This document shows, in pieces, positions 1 through 11,866 of a DNA stretch of 45,650 nt. Both the position numbers and the translations under genes were made by a program. Position 1 is the stretch's first letter. Each line of letters begins with the position of its first letter. The notes under the pieces were generated by a model that was not told the origin of the DNA, did no database searches, and saw nothing but the letters and a program-made list of their open reading frames with translations. Source of the DNA: Annulohypoxylon bovei var. microspora (Eukaryota > Ascomycota > Sordariomycetes > Xylariales > Hypoxylaceae); assembly GCA_022836615.1 (NCBI GenBank), contig MU405413.1:1-45650 (forward strand), read 5' to 3'.

Positions 1-85
1 GTAGAAAAAATCCTACCCCTAGTCGAGTTTGGGGTCGCCCCACAATTTCTACCCCTTACCAGCTTTTTCTACCCCTAGTTGACTG
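1..85 (+). repeat. Left copy of an 85-bp inverted repeat bracketing the gene-rich island
   Basis: The first 85 bases match the reverse complement of 43670-43754 without a gap. I count 7 differences, all transitions (C/T or G/A), mostly changed in the right-hand copy. The unit holds three internal CTACCCCT-like blocks. Similarity ends sharply at the inner edge (after GACTG). Its outer edge is the start of the window, so the full repeat may be longer. The family was not recognised; it could be a transposon end or a small dispersed element affected by RIP. Confidence 0.85.
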
Positions 86-1791
86 TAGGCTCAGCGATTT
101 GCTCTGTACATTTTAGGTACTACGGCCAAAATCTACGACCCTGTGAATAGCATCATTTAGCACGGCGACGTCACAACTACTACTATAGCTAGTAGGTACA
201 ACAAGAAAAAGGGTAGACCTAGTCATATCTACCAATACCTACCTAGGTATATTGACATCAACTTTTACCCGGCGATGCTCATTGTTAGGAGTACAGAGAC
301 GAAGTGGCATGGGTTCACGAAGCTTTGGCGTAGCCATACGTCGAGGCAGCTGTTTAAGAACGTGCGATTTGGTAATGTTGAGATAGCATTGGAATAGAAA
401 TGTTATCTATATTGGCAGAGGGTTACCAAAACAATTGAACTTTTTCTTAATGGAATATTAAAACAATTAAATTATAGGGATGAGTAACATTGGTTGGTTG
501 TTGTATTCTTTAGGATGCCGATTATTATAAAGATCCATAGATTTTGAAAGGGGGGGCTGTATTTGGGGTCATGGCACGTGACAACCCCACAAACGCCTGA
601 AAATTCCCCGCATCTCCTTTCCTGCCACGCTTCGCCAAGAAGATGATTCCAAGATGACTCCTCCGAGTTCCTTTTTCTCGCATCCTCCGAGTTGGTTTGC
701 TTACATACACCGTTCCGCGTATTCTAGTGTAACAGTAACAGCTCCTAAAATCTGACAGTTACGTACGATCCTTATGAGAGCACGTGCTACCTTCAACCGT
801 CTGGTAAGAATCAGGGGCTACTTTGTGAGATAGAGCCAGGTCAATTGGCATCTTCATGGGATCTTGGTTCATTGTTATTGGTCTTCGGGTCACACGGCTT
901 CGGTCCTTTTTCATCACCCACGAGTCGCCAATCAACTTAGGTATGTATAAATCCAGCTTCACCCTATTACATCTAGATATACCCCAAATATTCTGTCCTG
1001 ACACGAGGAATATGCCTTCTCTAGTGCATTTCCTTCACTTACGCTGACCTTACAAGACTTGAGTCTATTGCTTATCGTCGTCGGTATTGAAAAACAGTTA
1101 AGTGCACGAGATAGTCGAAACAAGAATAGATTGCACATCACTCGTCTACCTACTTAGGTAGGTAGGTAGGTGGGTATATTCTTGTATGGCATTTTCTACC
1201 CTCCTATTTCGATAACTCAGCTCTGGCGTACGAGAATCAACCCGGAAAAATGCAAGAGCAATCGAAAATGGCACAATCATGGACTCAAAGCGGGTGCTCG
1301 TGTCTGTATGATCCGCTATGCACCTCGCCGTGCCGCATACCGTATGTAACCTTGCGACATTAGGAGCTAGATGACCCAAGGGTTTGGTCATCTATTATGC
1401 TTGACCAATCTGGATCAAATTCTAGAAGTAAGTTACAACAGTTCTAGGGTTGCTAATGGAAAGACGCTATCTACAATTTGAGTTTTCGCGAGCACGCCAC
1501 GGTCCATTCGATTTACGTCAAGGTTGTGAAATTGTAACCTTCCCGACTTGGCGAATCTCATGCGTAACCCTGGAAAGCCTCTATGCAGTCAATTGATTTT
1601 TACCCGAGACATTTTACGCTATCTTTACCAATCAGCACTCAATGATATAGATATGGAATCATCCCTCCGCTAGAATTCGTATGCATATTAATACCGTGGG
1701 GGTCCCCTAGTTGAACTTCTATGTGCCCGTAGAGTTTTAGCCAGTCTGGCAATCTACATTGCGAATCTGAAGGAGATAGCATCTACCTACA
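86..1791. other. Intergenic region without a recognised gene
   Basis: About 1.7 kb with only short, uncharacteristic open frames. It contains several copies of the TACCTA/TAGGTA motif found between genes throughout the window, including a short (GTAG)n-like run near 1150-1175. No RNA gene or transposase fragment was seen. Confidence 0.5.
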
Positions 1792-3922
1792 ATGGGTATT
1801 CTACTGCCAAAATTATACTCTATTACTAGGAGGTATAGCTAATACGTTCTGCAGCTGAAAACGTTGTTGGTCTCACTACCCAGAAGGTCGCGGAGCCAGG
1901 CGCCGACCAGGGTGTCCATGTGGTGAAAGCGCAGTTAACTCCTGGTACTTCCGAAGTCAAATCGCTTCCCGCCTCCCTCGAAGAAGCCAGTTCCGACATC
2001 GACGATGAGACCTATCCGCCTCCGACTGAGGAGGAGCGAAAAACGCTGCGGAAAGTTTTCGACACGATTCCTCTGGCGGCATGGTCCCTATGCTTCGTGG
2101 AACTGGCGGAACGGGCTTCCTACTATGGCGTTAGAGCTGTCTTCAACAACTACATGCAGTTTCCTCTTCCAGAGGGTGGCCCTGGTACTGGGGCTATCGA
2201 CCGAAGCAAGCCAAATTCTCACGCTGGAGCTCTGGGGCTTGGCCTTCAAACGTCCTCTGCATTGGGTCTTTTGTTCACCTTTCTAGCCTATATCATTCCC
2301 ATCTTAGGCGCCTGGATCGCAGACACTCACCTTGGCCGGTATAAAACAATCATCTATGGCGTGCTCCTTGGAGGTGTTGCCCATGTCATCATGGTAGGAG
2401 GCGCTGCGCCAGCTTTGCTGCAGGCTGGAAAAGGAGTCGCACCCTTTATGGTCAGGTAAGTTGCTATCTGTCTTCATACCGGGAATAAAGAGTGTTGGAT
2501 GTAAGAAAAGTTAATGAGATATTGCAGCTTCTTTCTTCTGGCTATCGGTGCCGGAATTTTCAAGCCGAACGTAGCACCCACCATAATCGACCAGTACAAA
2601 TACCAGCGCCAATATACCAAGGTGCTTAAGTCCGGAGAAAAGGTACTGGTCGACCCAGAGACGACTATAAGTCATATCATGTTGATCTTCTACGCCTTTG
2701 TCAATATCGGTGCATTCTTCTCCATTGCCATCGTCTACGTTGAGAAGTATCATAGCTTCTGGCTTGCTTTTCTGCTACCGGGCATCGTATATATCTTACT
2801 TCCCGTTTTGCTGGCAGTTATGTATAAGCGCACGATTAAGAGGCCGCCCAATGGTTCAGACTTGACACGCTTTATCAAGATTACCATCTCGGCGTTGAAA
2901 CTGAGCAAGGGCAATATCTTCTCGAAGAATTTCTGGCACAACGTACAACCTTCTGTGTTATTGGGGAAAGGTACACACGTCAGTTACACGGAAAAGGATG
3001 TCGATGATGCGCGACGTTCATGGCAAGCTGTCCAAATATTCCTTTACGTCCCGATTTGGAATTTAAATGATGGTGGTGTCGGCGCTGTGCAAAGCAACCA
3101 GGGCGCCGCTATGACCTCGAATGGTGCTCCGAACGATTTACTGAGTAATTTCAATCCTTTAGGTATGTAAACTTGAGAATCCGCTCACTTCTCTTCCAGC
3201 ATCTGCGGAGAGTATGCACTTCATAATCGAGCTTACTAAGCCTACCCCTGAACCCCTTACTTTAGCTTGGTACTGATTATTGTTACTATAGTGATTATCT
3301 TTTTCTCGCCATTCATGGCCCATGTCGTTTATCCGTACCTCGAGCGCAGAAAGATCAAGTTCGGGCGCATAAGCCGAATGACTTTTGGGTTTAGCCTTGC
3401 TATCATCTCGGGTGTAATCGGCGCTATTGTCCAATACCGCGTATATGAGACTAGTCCTTGGTGAGTGTCTAAGTCATATATCCTCTATGTTAGCAAATAC
3501 TGATGAGACTCGTTGAAAACAGCGGTTACTATGCTAGCGATTGTGATGGTGTTTCACCTATCTCAATCTGGTGGCAGATTCCCAATGTCGCGCTTGGTGC
3601 CATGTCCGAAATCTTCGTCAACGTCACTTCGTACGAGTTAGCTTACGCGCGTGCCCCCGACAACATGAAGGCTACTATCTTAGCATTTTTCCTGTTTATG
3701 ACAGCACTGAGTAGCGCCCTGGGCGAAATCCTGATCCCGGCAATTGCTGATCCGACTCTCGTGTGGGCTTGGGCTGCTCCTGCTATTGCGCTCTTTGTCC
3801 AGACTGTCATCTTCCATTGGAGGTATCGGAATCTCAATGATGACGCATTCATGACCCATGAAGAAGATTTCCAACGATTACCATCTGCAAGCGACGAGAA
3901 GGCTGAAACGAAAGCGAATTAG
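1792..3922 (+). CDS. POT/PTR2-family proton-coupled peptide transporter
   Basis: Predicted plasma-membrane symporter importing di- and tripeptides with protons. Exons are 1792-1795, 1855-2455, 2528-3162, 3292-3460 and 3523-3922, giving 602 codons, the usual PTR2 length. The ATG at 1792 is chosen because a 59-bp intron with a GCTAAT branch joins ATGG to the frame that otherwise runs upstream without a start. Visible family marks are ELAERASYYG in the first membrane segment, ADTHLGRYKT after the second, and GAGIFKPNVAP. The C-terminal half is rich in hydrophobic helices. It has no obvious link to the cluster further right and probably serves nitrogen nutrition. The 129-bp third intron is the least certain junction, since a nearer AG would break the frame. 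Confidence 0.88.
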
Positions 3923-4886
3923 TCAAGCTAGGTGCGACCGGGAGGTTTAATGATCTGATTTGGGCACTTTATGGATGTAGGAAATCCGATTTAATATTTA
4001 AGGTTGTTTAACACACTGTATCTGATCTATGGTGACGTGAGGTTTCATAGGTACACTTCTAGTCAACCCGATACCTACCTAGTTAACCAACCCAACTAGT
4101 ACCAGGTAGAACCGATGAATCCGGTATGCATTCAACAAAAATACTCTAAACCTGTTCGGAGCATGTGATAGATTGACTTTCTGAGTTCTTCAAACTTTTA
4201 CGGTTTATTTAACTGAGATATTAGTCGAATAAAATATATTGCGGCCACAACATAATATGCAACCTCTTCGTAATCATTTTGCGCTACGCCGGCCGCTTAA
4301 GCAACCTAATCAATAATCATAAATTGGTAATCACCCTATTATAATCTAGGATATGTCTTCTTAAAGTGCAGTATTACGGCTTTAGCATGACGCTAAACCG
4401 GGAAGAAACGAGTCCGATATCACTTGAGGTCGGAAAGAAATACATGTCGAGTTACAACATGGCCATGATATGTTAGGGGCAGAGGTTACCGCCGGGCCAA
4501 ATCGAATAATATCTCTTCACCCACAAATATTGATTTACATACGAAACCCACCAACCCAATCGAACTTCCAACCTTGCGCGAAAAGAATACCACCCTACAT
4601 CTTTTACTTAACGCCCTGCTAGAATATGCATTGCAACGTCCTCAGCCTTCTATCATATATTGTTGCAGGCAACTGCTGGAACTGTTGCCACCACCCAAGT
4701 TTATGTCCACTCCCAGCAGTTAGCTCACCAAGTTGTTTTCTCTTCATCTTTCTTGCCTTATGGGCGATATATAACACCCTTGTTCTGTTATGAATTCGCT
4801 GTTTGATTGTTTTATAGGCAAACCCGAGTTTGCTGTCGACATTCAACACCAAGATTTTCTACTCTTTACTACCCTTGTCAATTGCC
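3923..4886. other. Intergenic region, nothing recognised
   Basis: About 960 bp between the peptide transporter and the broken rhodopsin-family gene. It is moderately AT-rich, with TACCTA-type motifs near 4073-4085. Open frames are short and show no family features. Confidence 0.45.
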
Positions 4887-6788
4887 ATGGACTCCTTTGA
4901 TGTACCCATTGATATCTCGATAATGAGAGCTCTCGGGGCAATAGTGTGTCTAAATGCTGTTGCTGGTTGTTTTGTTATTATACGGATCGTGGATAGTTGC
5001 AGACGCAGAGGTAAAACGTTACTTGCTGATGATGGTAAGACACTTAATGAGGATTTATAAAAATATAGATGCTTATAAGAATGGACCATAGTTCTCTCAC
5101 TCTTCGCTCTAATCCTACTAATTTGCTACTCTGCGTGGACTTACACGACCCCAAATGGTAAATTGACGCTCTCTTCTCTCGGTCGGGAAATCTAACAGGA
5201 AGGTAGGACTGCATGGATTAAGCGACGAAGCTGTTGCTGTCAGTGCTCGGAACTATTATATGTTAATCCATTAGTGTATACGCATTGCTAAGCTAATTAA
5301 ATTAATTTAATTATACAATCCCACTTTTAAATTTAGTTATTCATTGTACTTGAGGCTATCGTGGGTGTAGTTGGTGTAGTAGGTGTATTAATTATGGAGT
5401 TATAATGGGTATAAAGCCTTTTTGTTAGTAATTGTTAATGTTTATTATTAAATTGGGTGATTTTATTAATAGATATCATTAGATACTCTTTGTGATAATT
5501 ATTGTAGTAAATATATATAGCGTTTGTACAAAAGCTTTAATCAGCGTTGAATTATTTATTATTAACGATAACTTTCGTAACCCCAAATTTCTATTTAAAT
5601 TGATGATGCTTTCATAATAACCTCGATTCGGAGGCCCCAAATTTAATATCTAACCATTTAAATCGATAATATCCTATTTAGTTAAATTGACGACGAGTTT
5701 GCGGAATGGATTAAGGGGTGGCTTGATCGTGCGGGGGTTAGCAACGACATAAGTAGGAATAGCTTCATTTAAAAATAGGTTTATTAATACGAAATAGTGG
5801 GCTCTTAAAATGTAATATACTTAACTAATTTAATTATATTAAGCGTTTTATAAAACCTATTATACTTATTATATTGAAGATTTCGTGATTATGTTATATA
5901 TTAATTATACGAAGGGTCTTAGTGTAGTTGGTGTAGTGGTTCCGAGCATTGGTCGCTGTTAACTACTTCACATAGGTATATAATATAAACGAACTTGACC
6001 CTATTCTTCATTGTGCTAATATTATACTCATTAAAGCAAGCTATCATTTTTACACTTCTTGGTGGATTCGCAATGTACTTCTCCAAAACCCCTATACTCA
6101 TTCTCTACATCCGGCTTTTTGGGATTAAGACCTGGTTACGTCTAATATCCTATGCCACACTCGCCTTATCATTTATACTATTTTTGACCACTTCGGCTGT
6201 TGTTGGCGCAACATGCTCGCAAAAAGTTGAGACTAGGTAGTGATATGCAGTCCCTCGAGAAATGTATAAAAACGACCGTTTCAGTGGGTGTTGCGAACGG
6301 ATCTACCGCAGTTGTCACCGACATCATTATTATCGTCCTTCCACTCCCAGTCATAGCTAGACTTAGCCTTCCTCTCTATAAGAAGATCGGATTAGCTCTC
6401 ATTTTCTTGACTGGCATCTTGTAAGATTTTTCTTCTTCACGAGTCTCTTAAATTTTGCCTACAATCCCATACTGACCTATGTTCAGTGCAATTGCCGCTA
6501 GTGTTGTCTCGCTTTATTTTAAATTGATGTCGTTGGAAGGTCATTCTACTGCACTCACAGTGACGTTGTTTTGTACGTAAGTGAAATATCTCGGGAATGA
6601 AATCTGAACCAATTGACAAGATGCCTGACAGGATTATTGAATGTTCTCTTGCCATAATGGTTGGCTGCGTACCAGCGATCCGATCTTGCTGGTCTGAATA
6701 TGAGAAGAGCGTCTTTCATACAAGAGTTAAACTGGCATTTTCAAGATATAGATCTACTGAGTCCATAAAGTATGAAGGGGAGGATTAA
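4887..6788 (+). pseudogene. Fung_rhodopsin (PTH11-like) integral membrane protein gene, disrupted
   Basis: Pieces of a seven-helix fungal rhodopsin-domain protein lie in order. The N-terminal helix (MRALGAIVCL) is at 4887-5034, a second segment (LLADDEWTIVLSLF across the splice) at 5080-5157, and GLHGLSDEAVAVSARNYY from about 5207. After ~750 bp of low-GC DNA come FAMYFSKTPILILYIRLFG (about 6035-6235), SVGVANGSTAVVTDIIIIVL (to 6420), 6487-6576 and 6632-6788 (IIECSLAIMVGCVPAIR). The last three introns keep normal sites. Two faults suggest loss of function: the insertion after NYY, and a one-base frame change with a stop near 6238, just after GATCSQKVET, where only a 14-bp intron could rescue the frame. 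An unusually long intron plus a sequencing error cannot be excluded. An intact member of the family lies at 18518-19792. Confidence 0.7.
5258..5990. other. AT-rich insertion-like segment inside the broken rhodopsin gene
   Basis: This low-GC stretch separates two exons that are normally close in the family. GTGTAGTTGGTGTAGTA/TGG-like sequence occurs near both ends (about 5367 and 5922). A 10-bp TGCTCGGAAC at about 5243 recurs inverted near 5940. It may be a decayed transposable element or an expanded intron; no coding capacity was seen. Confidence 0.4.
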
Positions 6789-7423
6789 AGCTACACCTGA
6801 TTTCCTTGATCTAAACATGTCAGTTTTTCAGGGAGTTTTGAATGACTAAATCTAAGAACACGAAAATATTGCTGAGCAATAGCTTAGAGGTCTAGAAGAC
6901 GTGTTTTATAGTACTAGTATACAGATTAAAGAAAAGCTACCTAGAGATATACATTAATGAATTGATAATTCGCATGTAAACTTAGATAGTGTTAATATGG
7001 TGTATTTCCAACATTCAAGGACCCCCCTTTTTAGAAGAATAGTGGAGATACAAATTTTGTCACCTGTTCGTTAAAATTTCCAATTGTTCTTAGAAATACC
7101 TACCTATCTAAGTAACTTGATATGATTAAACAATCATACATACTTAGGCAAGTAGGTATAAATACCTATTATTTATCTCATATGATGGTAGCGTATCTTA
7201 GTTGCCCCCTTTCCACTCCCCCCTTTTCCGAGTCGGCTAAAGTTCGGCCAACCATAAATAGTGAGAGCTTGGCATTATCGTCATTATCAATCTTTCCGCA
7301 TTAACAGCTTATCTCCGGCATTTTCTCTTTGCCACAGCGCACTCGGTACCTAGGTAGCCGCACTTGTGCTCTAACAACACAAAATGACACTTCTTTGGTC
7401 ATTGTATTATAGAGAAGGCGGAA
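6789..7423. other. Intergenic region / promoter of the DUF1992 gene
   Basis: About 630 bp with TACCTATC-type motifs near 7097-7160. The last ~200 bp is pyrimidine-rich and probably holds the promoter and 5' leader of the downstream gene. No gene recognised. Confidence 0.4.
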
Positions 7424-9022
7424 ATGGCTAGAAAAATCATATCTCCTTACATCTGCGCTCAATGCGCTCAATATCTTGGTCGAAGAACGCGAGTTCCTGT
7501 TGCTAATCAATGGAGAAAGTACACCACCAAGTCTTCCACTGCTTCGGCAAGCGACAATCCTAAGTGCGAATCCGAAAACCCGACAGATGGAACCACCGAT
7601 GTCGAGCCGGGCCCCATGGCACGCCGTCTCGAAGAAGCGACAGAAGAGGCATTGCTGACAGGCGGGAGAGCGGGTCGACGAGCTGTGGAAGACGCGGGAT
7701 TCTCGGATGAATTGAAGGAGCGCCTTTTAGCTAAAATAAAAGATGTAGAGTTTCGATCAGAACATGCTGCCGCTTTTGCTGAGGCCGATATGCCGTCTGT
7801 AGCAAGCACCAGCACCCGTCTTGCAGCTACAAGTCAGCCGTGGAGTGGCACCGAAACCACCGAAGATGCCGTTCTACGAATGCTCAGCGATGCGCATAAA
7901 CCATTAAAACGCGAGCTCCGGGGTCGTCCGAAATTGCCAGACCTTCAGCCAGTCGACATGAGAATTAAACAAGAACCAAAGATAAACGCTGGGCACAGAG
8001 CTGCCACCGCCAGAGACAAGGCTTCTATGTACGCAGGCATGGGCTTGAAAGAGCTGGAAAGTGGTCTTAGTGAGCAAGAGAGGGAAGCGCGGAGAAAAGA
8101 ATTTCGCGACCGCTTTAAACCTGCTGCTCGGGCAATGCCGACTACATTGGTGGGATTAGCCTCGCTAGCGAATGAGAGAATAGAAGACGCTATCGCGAGA
8201 GGCCAATTCAAGAATATTCCGAGAGGCAGAGGTGTCGAGCGAGATACGAGAAGTGACAATCCGTTTATTGACACAACCGAGTATATCATGAACAAGATGA
8301 TCAAGCGTCAAGAGATAGTACCACCATGGATTGAGAAGCAACAAGAACTATCAAAGGCGGCTCGTTTATTTAGGAACCGACTGCGAAATGACTGGAAACG
8401 TCATGCCGCCCGGATGATTTCGAGCAAGGGTGGTTCTCTCGAGAACCAGATGAATAGGGCGAGGGAGTATGCAGAAGCTGAACAGGTGCATAACCCGCGA
8501 CGACGTAATGTAGACCAAATAGCGGTACCTACCAACTCGACCGATGACCCGGTAATGGCCAAAATACGACAGCAAACGACTTTAGATACGAATCCCGAAC
8601 CGGTGCCGGAGACGGCTAATGGTGGGGCGAAATCTCGGGATGCACCTTTGCCGCCCCCGTTTAGAGATCCCGACTGGTTGGCCACCGAGAAATCCTACAT
8701 GGACCTTTCCATTAGCCACCTTAACACTCTTACGCGGTCCTACAATTTGATGGCGCCGGAACTCGCTAGGAAGCCGTATTTCTCACTCGAGCGAGAGCTG
8801 AACAATTGCTACGCTGATGTTGCGCCTCAGATCGCAGATGTTATCAAAGACAGAGCTAGCAGGCCATCAAAACCCATGATGGACGGCTTCGGACCCACAC
8901 CAAGTACAATTTTAGACCGCCTTAGCAAGGGCAGCCACTCTGTCAAGGTGTACGACTCGAAGACGCCATATTATGGGTTTAAGGAGATGTGGAAAGATCT
9001 TTGGAATCGCCAAGGTAGTTGA
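7424..9022 (+). CDS. DUF1992 / DnaJ homologue subfamily C member 28-like mitochondrial protein
   Basis: Intronless, 532 residues. The N-terminus (MARKIISPYICAQCAQYLGR) is basic and lacks acidic residues, like a mitochondrial targeting sequence. The DUF1992 (DNAJC28 conserved) domain is at about residues 239-330. Its family pattern is clear: NERIEDAIARGQFKNIPRG, then DNPFID, then VPPWIEKQQEL. No J domain with an HPD motif is present, as in fungal members. The rest is charged and probably helical or disordered, with a conserved-looking C-terminal part (PYYGFKEMWKDLW). The molecular role of the family is poorly defined, so only a mitochondrial housekeeping role is inferred. It is not part of the metabolite cluster. 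Confidence 0.82.
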   Translation: MARKIISPYICAQCAQYLGRRTRVPVANQWRKYTTKSSTASASDNPKCESENPTDGTTDVEPGPMARRLEEATEEALLTGGRAGRRAVEDAGFSDELKERLLAKIKDVEFRSEHAAAFAEADMPSVASTSTRLAATSQPWSGTETTEDAVLRMLSDAHKPLKRELRGRPKLPDLQPVDMRIKQEPKINAGHRAATARDKASMYAGMGLKELESGLSEQEREARRKEFRDRFKPAARAMPTTLVGLASLANERIEDAIARGQFKNIPRGRGVERDTRSDNPFIDTTEYIMNKMIKRQEIVPPWIEKQQELSKAARLFRNRLRNDWKRHAARMISSKGGSLENQMNRAREYAEAEQVHNPRRRNVDQIAVPTNSTDDPVMAKIRQQTTLDTNPEPVPETANGGAKSRDAPLPPPFRDPDWLATEKSYMDLSISHLNTLTRSYNLMAPELARKPYFSLERELNNCYADVAPQIADVIKDRASRPSKPMMDGFGPTPSTILDRLSKGSHSVKVYDSKTPYYGFKEMWKDLWNRQGS

Positions 9023-10095
9023 CTTTCTCACGGATCCATTATGTTTGACGTCCTAGATACAGCAAGATTGTCATCAACTCTAAAATAACAACCGCATTCC
9101 TAGTATTAGATTGACTTTTATGTACCATATTGGTGTCATACTTGTACTTCTCATTGATATCTACCTCTCAATATCTAAGTAAATATGTATTCCTAATCCC
9201 CAAGGGTTAGAAGAGGGTTAGGGTTAACTGGATTGAAATCTCAACTTCTACTTAAGAGCTAGGTAGGATGTACTTGGAACACACTCATCTAAAACATATA
9301 GATGGTCAAATGACATGAAATCCTGCGCGGAAACTCCGCTGCACGTTTCAGAGGCGTCAAATCAAAGCCCGTTCGTGATATTATATATATTTCTTCTCCG
9401 GACCAAAGGAATTTCATAATGCTCGGGCCGATCCGTCTCTAGATCCCCTGAACCATAGCCGAATTAGTTTACCCAGAAACGGACAACCGGGCGTCGGATC
9501 GTCGTCATAGTCAACAATACGTTTTGCGCATTCAAATAGAATTCTGTCAACAAGCATATTTTACGCACTCAACAAAATGTAAAAAGTCAGGAGAAAAGAA
9601 AACAATTTCAAGATGAGTATTTCTCGTATCAATTGCACCTTTTTTGCCAGAAATATCACCTGTCATAGTAGCCTGAATAGGAAAAAGAGCTTCAGGATCC
9701 GGGTAGTGGGACCACTTAGACAGCCTAGACTTGCAATTTATGGGCTTAATGGGCCTCGTTTTTCGGAGCACGGGGGGCATTCGGCGTCCTCCATTTCCCC
9801 AGAAGCTTCAAATACATGCAAGTCGCGACTTTAGCTTGGAGCTGTGGAATTCTCCAGACTCTCCACTCTCCTCCATACCATTTTTCTTCAATTAATTTCC
9901 TTTCTTTAATTTCCCGTCCTTTCTTTTCCATTCATGCTACTACTCTCTCCCAATTGCTCGTAATCAACCGTGCTTGTGCGCTTGTATCAATAGAATCGCT
10001 GCCGTGCCCCTCGTCTACTCCGTCATTTGCCCCTCCAACCTCCAGGGCTATACTAGAGCTATTAACGAGAGCTTCTGAGCTCGGATCGTGACAAC
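9023..10095. other. Intergenic region with a short telomere-like stretch
   Basis: About 1.07 kb. At 9215-9227 the sequence GGGTTAGGGTTAA carries two TTAGGG-type units, with a single GGGTTAG just before. The last ~250 bp upstream of the ACH1 start is pyrimidine-rich (CT tracts at 9850-9940), a common feature of fungal core promoters. No gene recognised. Confidence 0.45.
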
Positions 10096-11866
10096 ATGGC
10101 GTCGCCCATAGCATCCGCAGCTCTCAAAGCTCGTGTTTTCCGCCCGTCTATGTTGAAGAAGCTATGTCGACCTGAAGACCTGCTTCACCATTTTCCCAAT
10201 GGCGCTTACATTGGCTGGTCGGGGTTTACTGGTGTGGGCTATCCCAAGTGCGTAACCTCTTCTAACTCTTCCCGTCTGCAGAGTCAATTCTCTTACCATC
10301 TAATCTAGGAAAATGCCTACATTCTTAGCCGACCATGTAGAAAAGAATAACCTTCAGGGCCAATTGCGCTACACATTGTTTGTCGGTGCCTCGTCGGGGG
10401 CTGAGACGGAGAACCGATGGGCTGAGCTAGATATGATTGAGAGGCGCAGTCCCCATCAAGTTGGAAAAGCAATTGCAAAGGGTATTAACGAAGGAAGGAT
10501 TAAATTCTTTGATAAACATTTGTCTATGTTTCCTGTTGATTTAGTATATGTAAGTATACGTAACCGTTCGGATATACACCTATGTTGGCGAATTCGTCGG
10601 ATTCTAACGTCACTAGGGATTTTACACCAAAGATCGGCCGAACAATAAACTAGACGTGGTCGTGGTCGAGGCAACAGAAATTAAAGAGGATGGGAGTATC
10701 GTTCCCGGCGCTTCAGTTGGTGCGACACCGGAGCTCATCCAACTCGCCGACAAGGTAGGCAGAATCACTAGGCCTCGAGCGAAAGATCGGAACTGACTGC
10801 GGGGGCGAAATATTAGATCATTATCGAGGTTAACACAGCAATACCGAGCTTCGACGGGCTTCACGATATCACAATGACCGACCTGCCCCCTAAACGAAAA
10901 CCTTACCTGATTATGGGCGTCGAAGACCGCATCGGAACCACCTCCATCCCCATCGACCCCGAAAAGGTCGTCGGCGTGATCGAATCCGACTACCCAGACC
11001 AGACGACCGACAACGCGCCCGCGGACGAGAGCTCCCGCTCCATCGCGAACCACCTGATCGAGTTCTTCGAGCACGAAGTCGCGCACGGCCGCATGCCCAA
11101 GTCTCTGCTACCGCTGCAGTCCGGCATCGGCAACATCGCCAACGCGGTCATCGGCGGGCTCAGCGAGTCCAACTTCTGGAACCTCAAGGTCTGGACCGAG
11201 GTCATCCAGGACACCTTCCTGGACCTGTTCGACTCGGGGCGGCTCGACTTCGCCACGGCGACGTCGGTGCGCTTCTCGCCCGACGGCTTCCGGCGGTTCT
11301 ACGACAACTGGGAGTCGTACCACAACAAGCTGCTGCTGCGGTCGCAGCAGGTGTCGAACTCGCCGGAGATCATCCGGCGGCTGGGCGTGATCGGCATGAA
11401 CACGCCGGTGGAGGTGGACATCTACGCGCACGCGAACAGCACGAACGTGATGGGCAGCCGGATGCTGAACGGGCTGGGGGGGTCGGCGGACTTCCTGCGG
11501 TCGAGCAAGTACAGCATCATGCACACGCCGTCGACGCGGCCGTCCAAGACGGACCCGCTCGGCGTCAGCTGCATCGTGCCCATGTGCACGCACGTCGACC
11601 AGACCGAGCACGACCTCGACGTCGTCGTGACCGAGACCGGGCTCGCCGACGTGCGGGGCCTGAGCCCGCGCGAGCGCGCCCGCGTTATTGTTGAGAAGTG
11701 CGCCCACGAAGTGTACCGCCCCATCCTCCTGGACTACTTCGAGAAGGCCGAGTTCGAGTGCCTCAAGAAGGGCTGGGGCCACGAGCCACACCTGCTGTTC
11801 AACAGCTTCGACATGCACAAGGCCCTGCTCGAGGAGGGCAGCATGCGGAAGATTAAGAAGTGGTGA
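10096..11866 (+). CDS. ACH1: Acetyl-CoA hydrolase / succinyl-CoA:acetate CoA-transferase
   Basis: Class I CoA-transferase family enzyme. In fungi it moves CoA between short acyl groups (acetate, succinate, propionate) in mitochondria, aiding acetate and propionate detoxification. Exons are 10096-10247, 10309-10549, 10617-10754 and 10817-11866, giving 526 residues, the same length as yeast Ach1. Family sequence is seen throughout: YIGWSGFTGVGYPK, LADHVEKNNLQGQLRYTLFV, GASSGAET, MIERRSPHQVGK, GFYTKDRP, EVNTAIPSFDGLHDI, and IGNIANAVIGGL in the last exon. The three introns (61, 67 and 62 bp) have good branch sites. The last exon is far richer in GC, above all at third codon positions, than exons 1-3 and the neighbours. 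All family blocks are present, so the gene looks intact. Confidence 0.93.

Noticed and set aside
11108..11818. 236-codon minus-strand frame opposite ACH1
   Set aside because: Its Val/Arg/Glu/His-rich composition is a by-product of very high third-position GC in the ACH1 exon.
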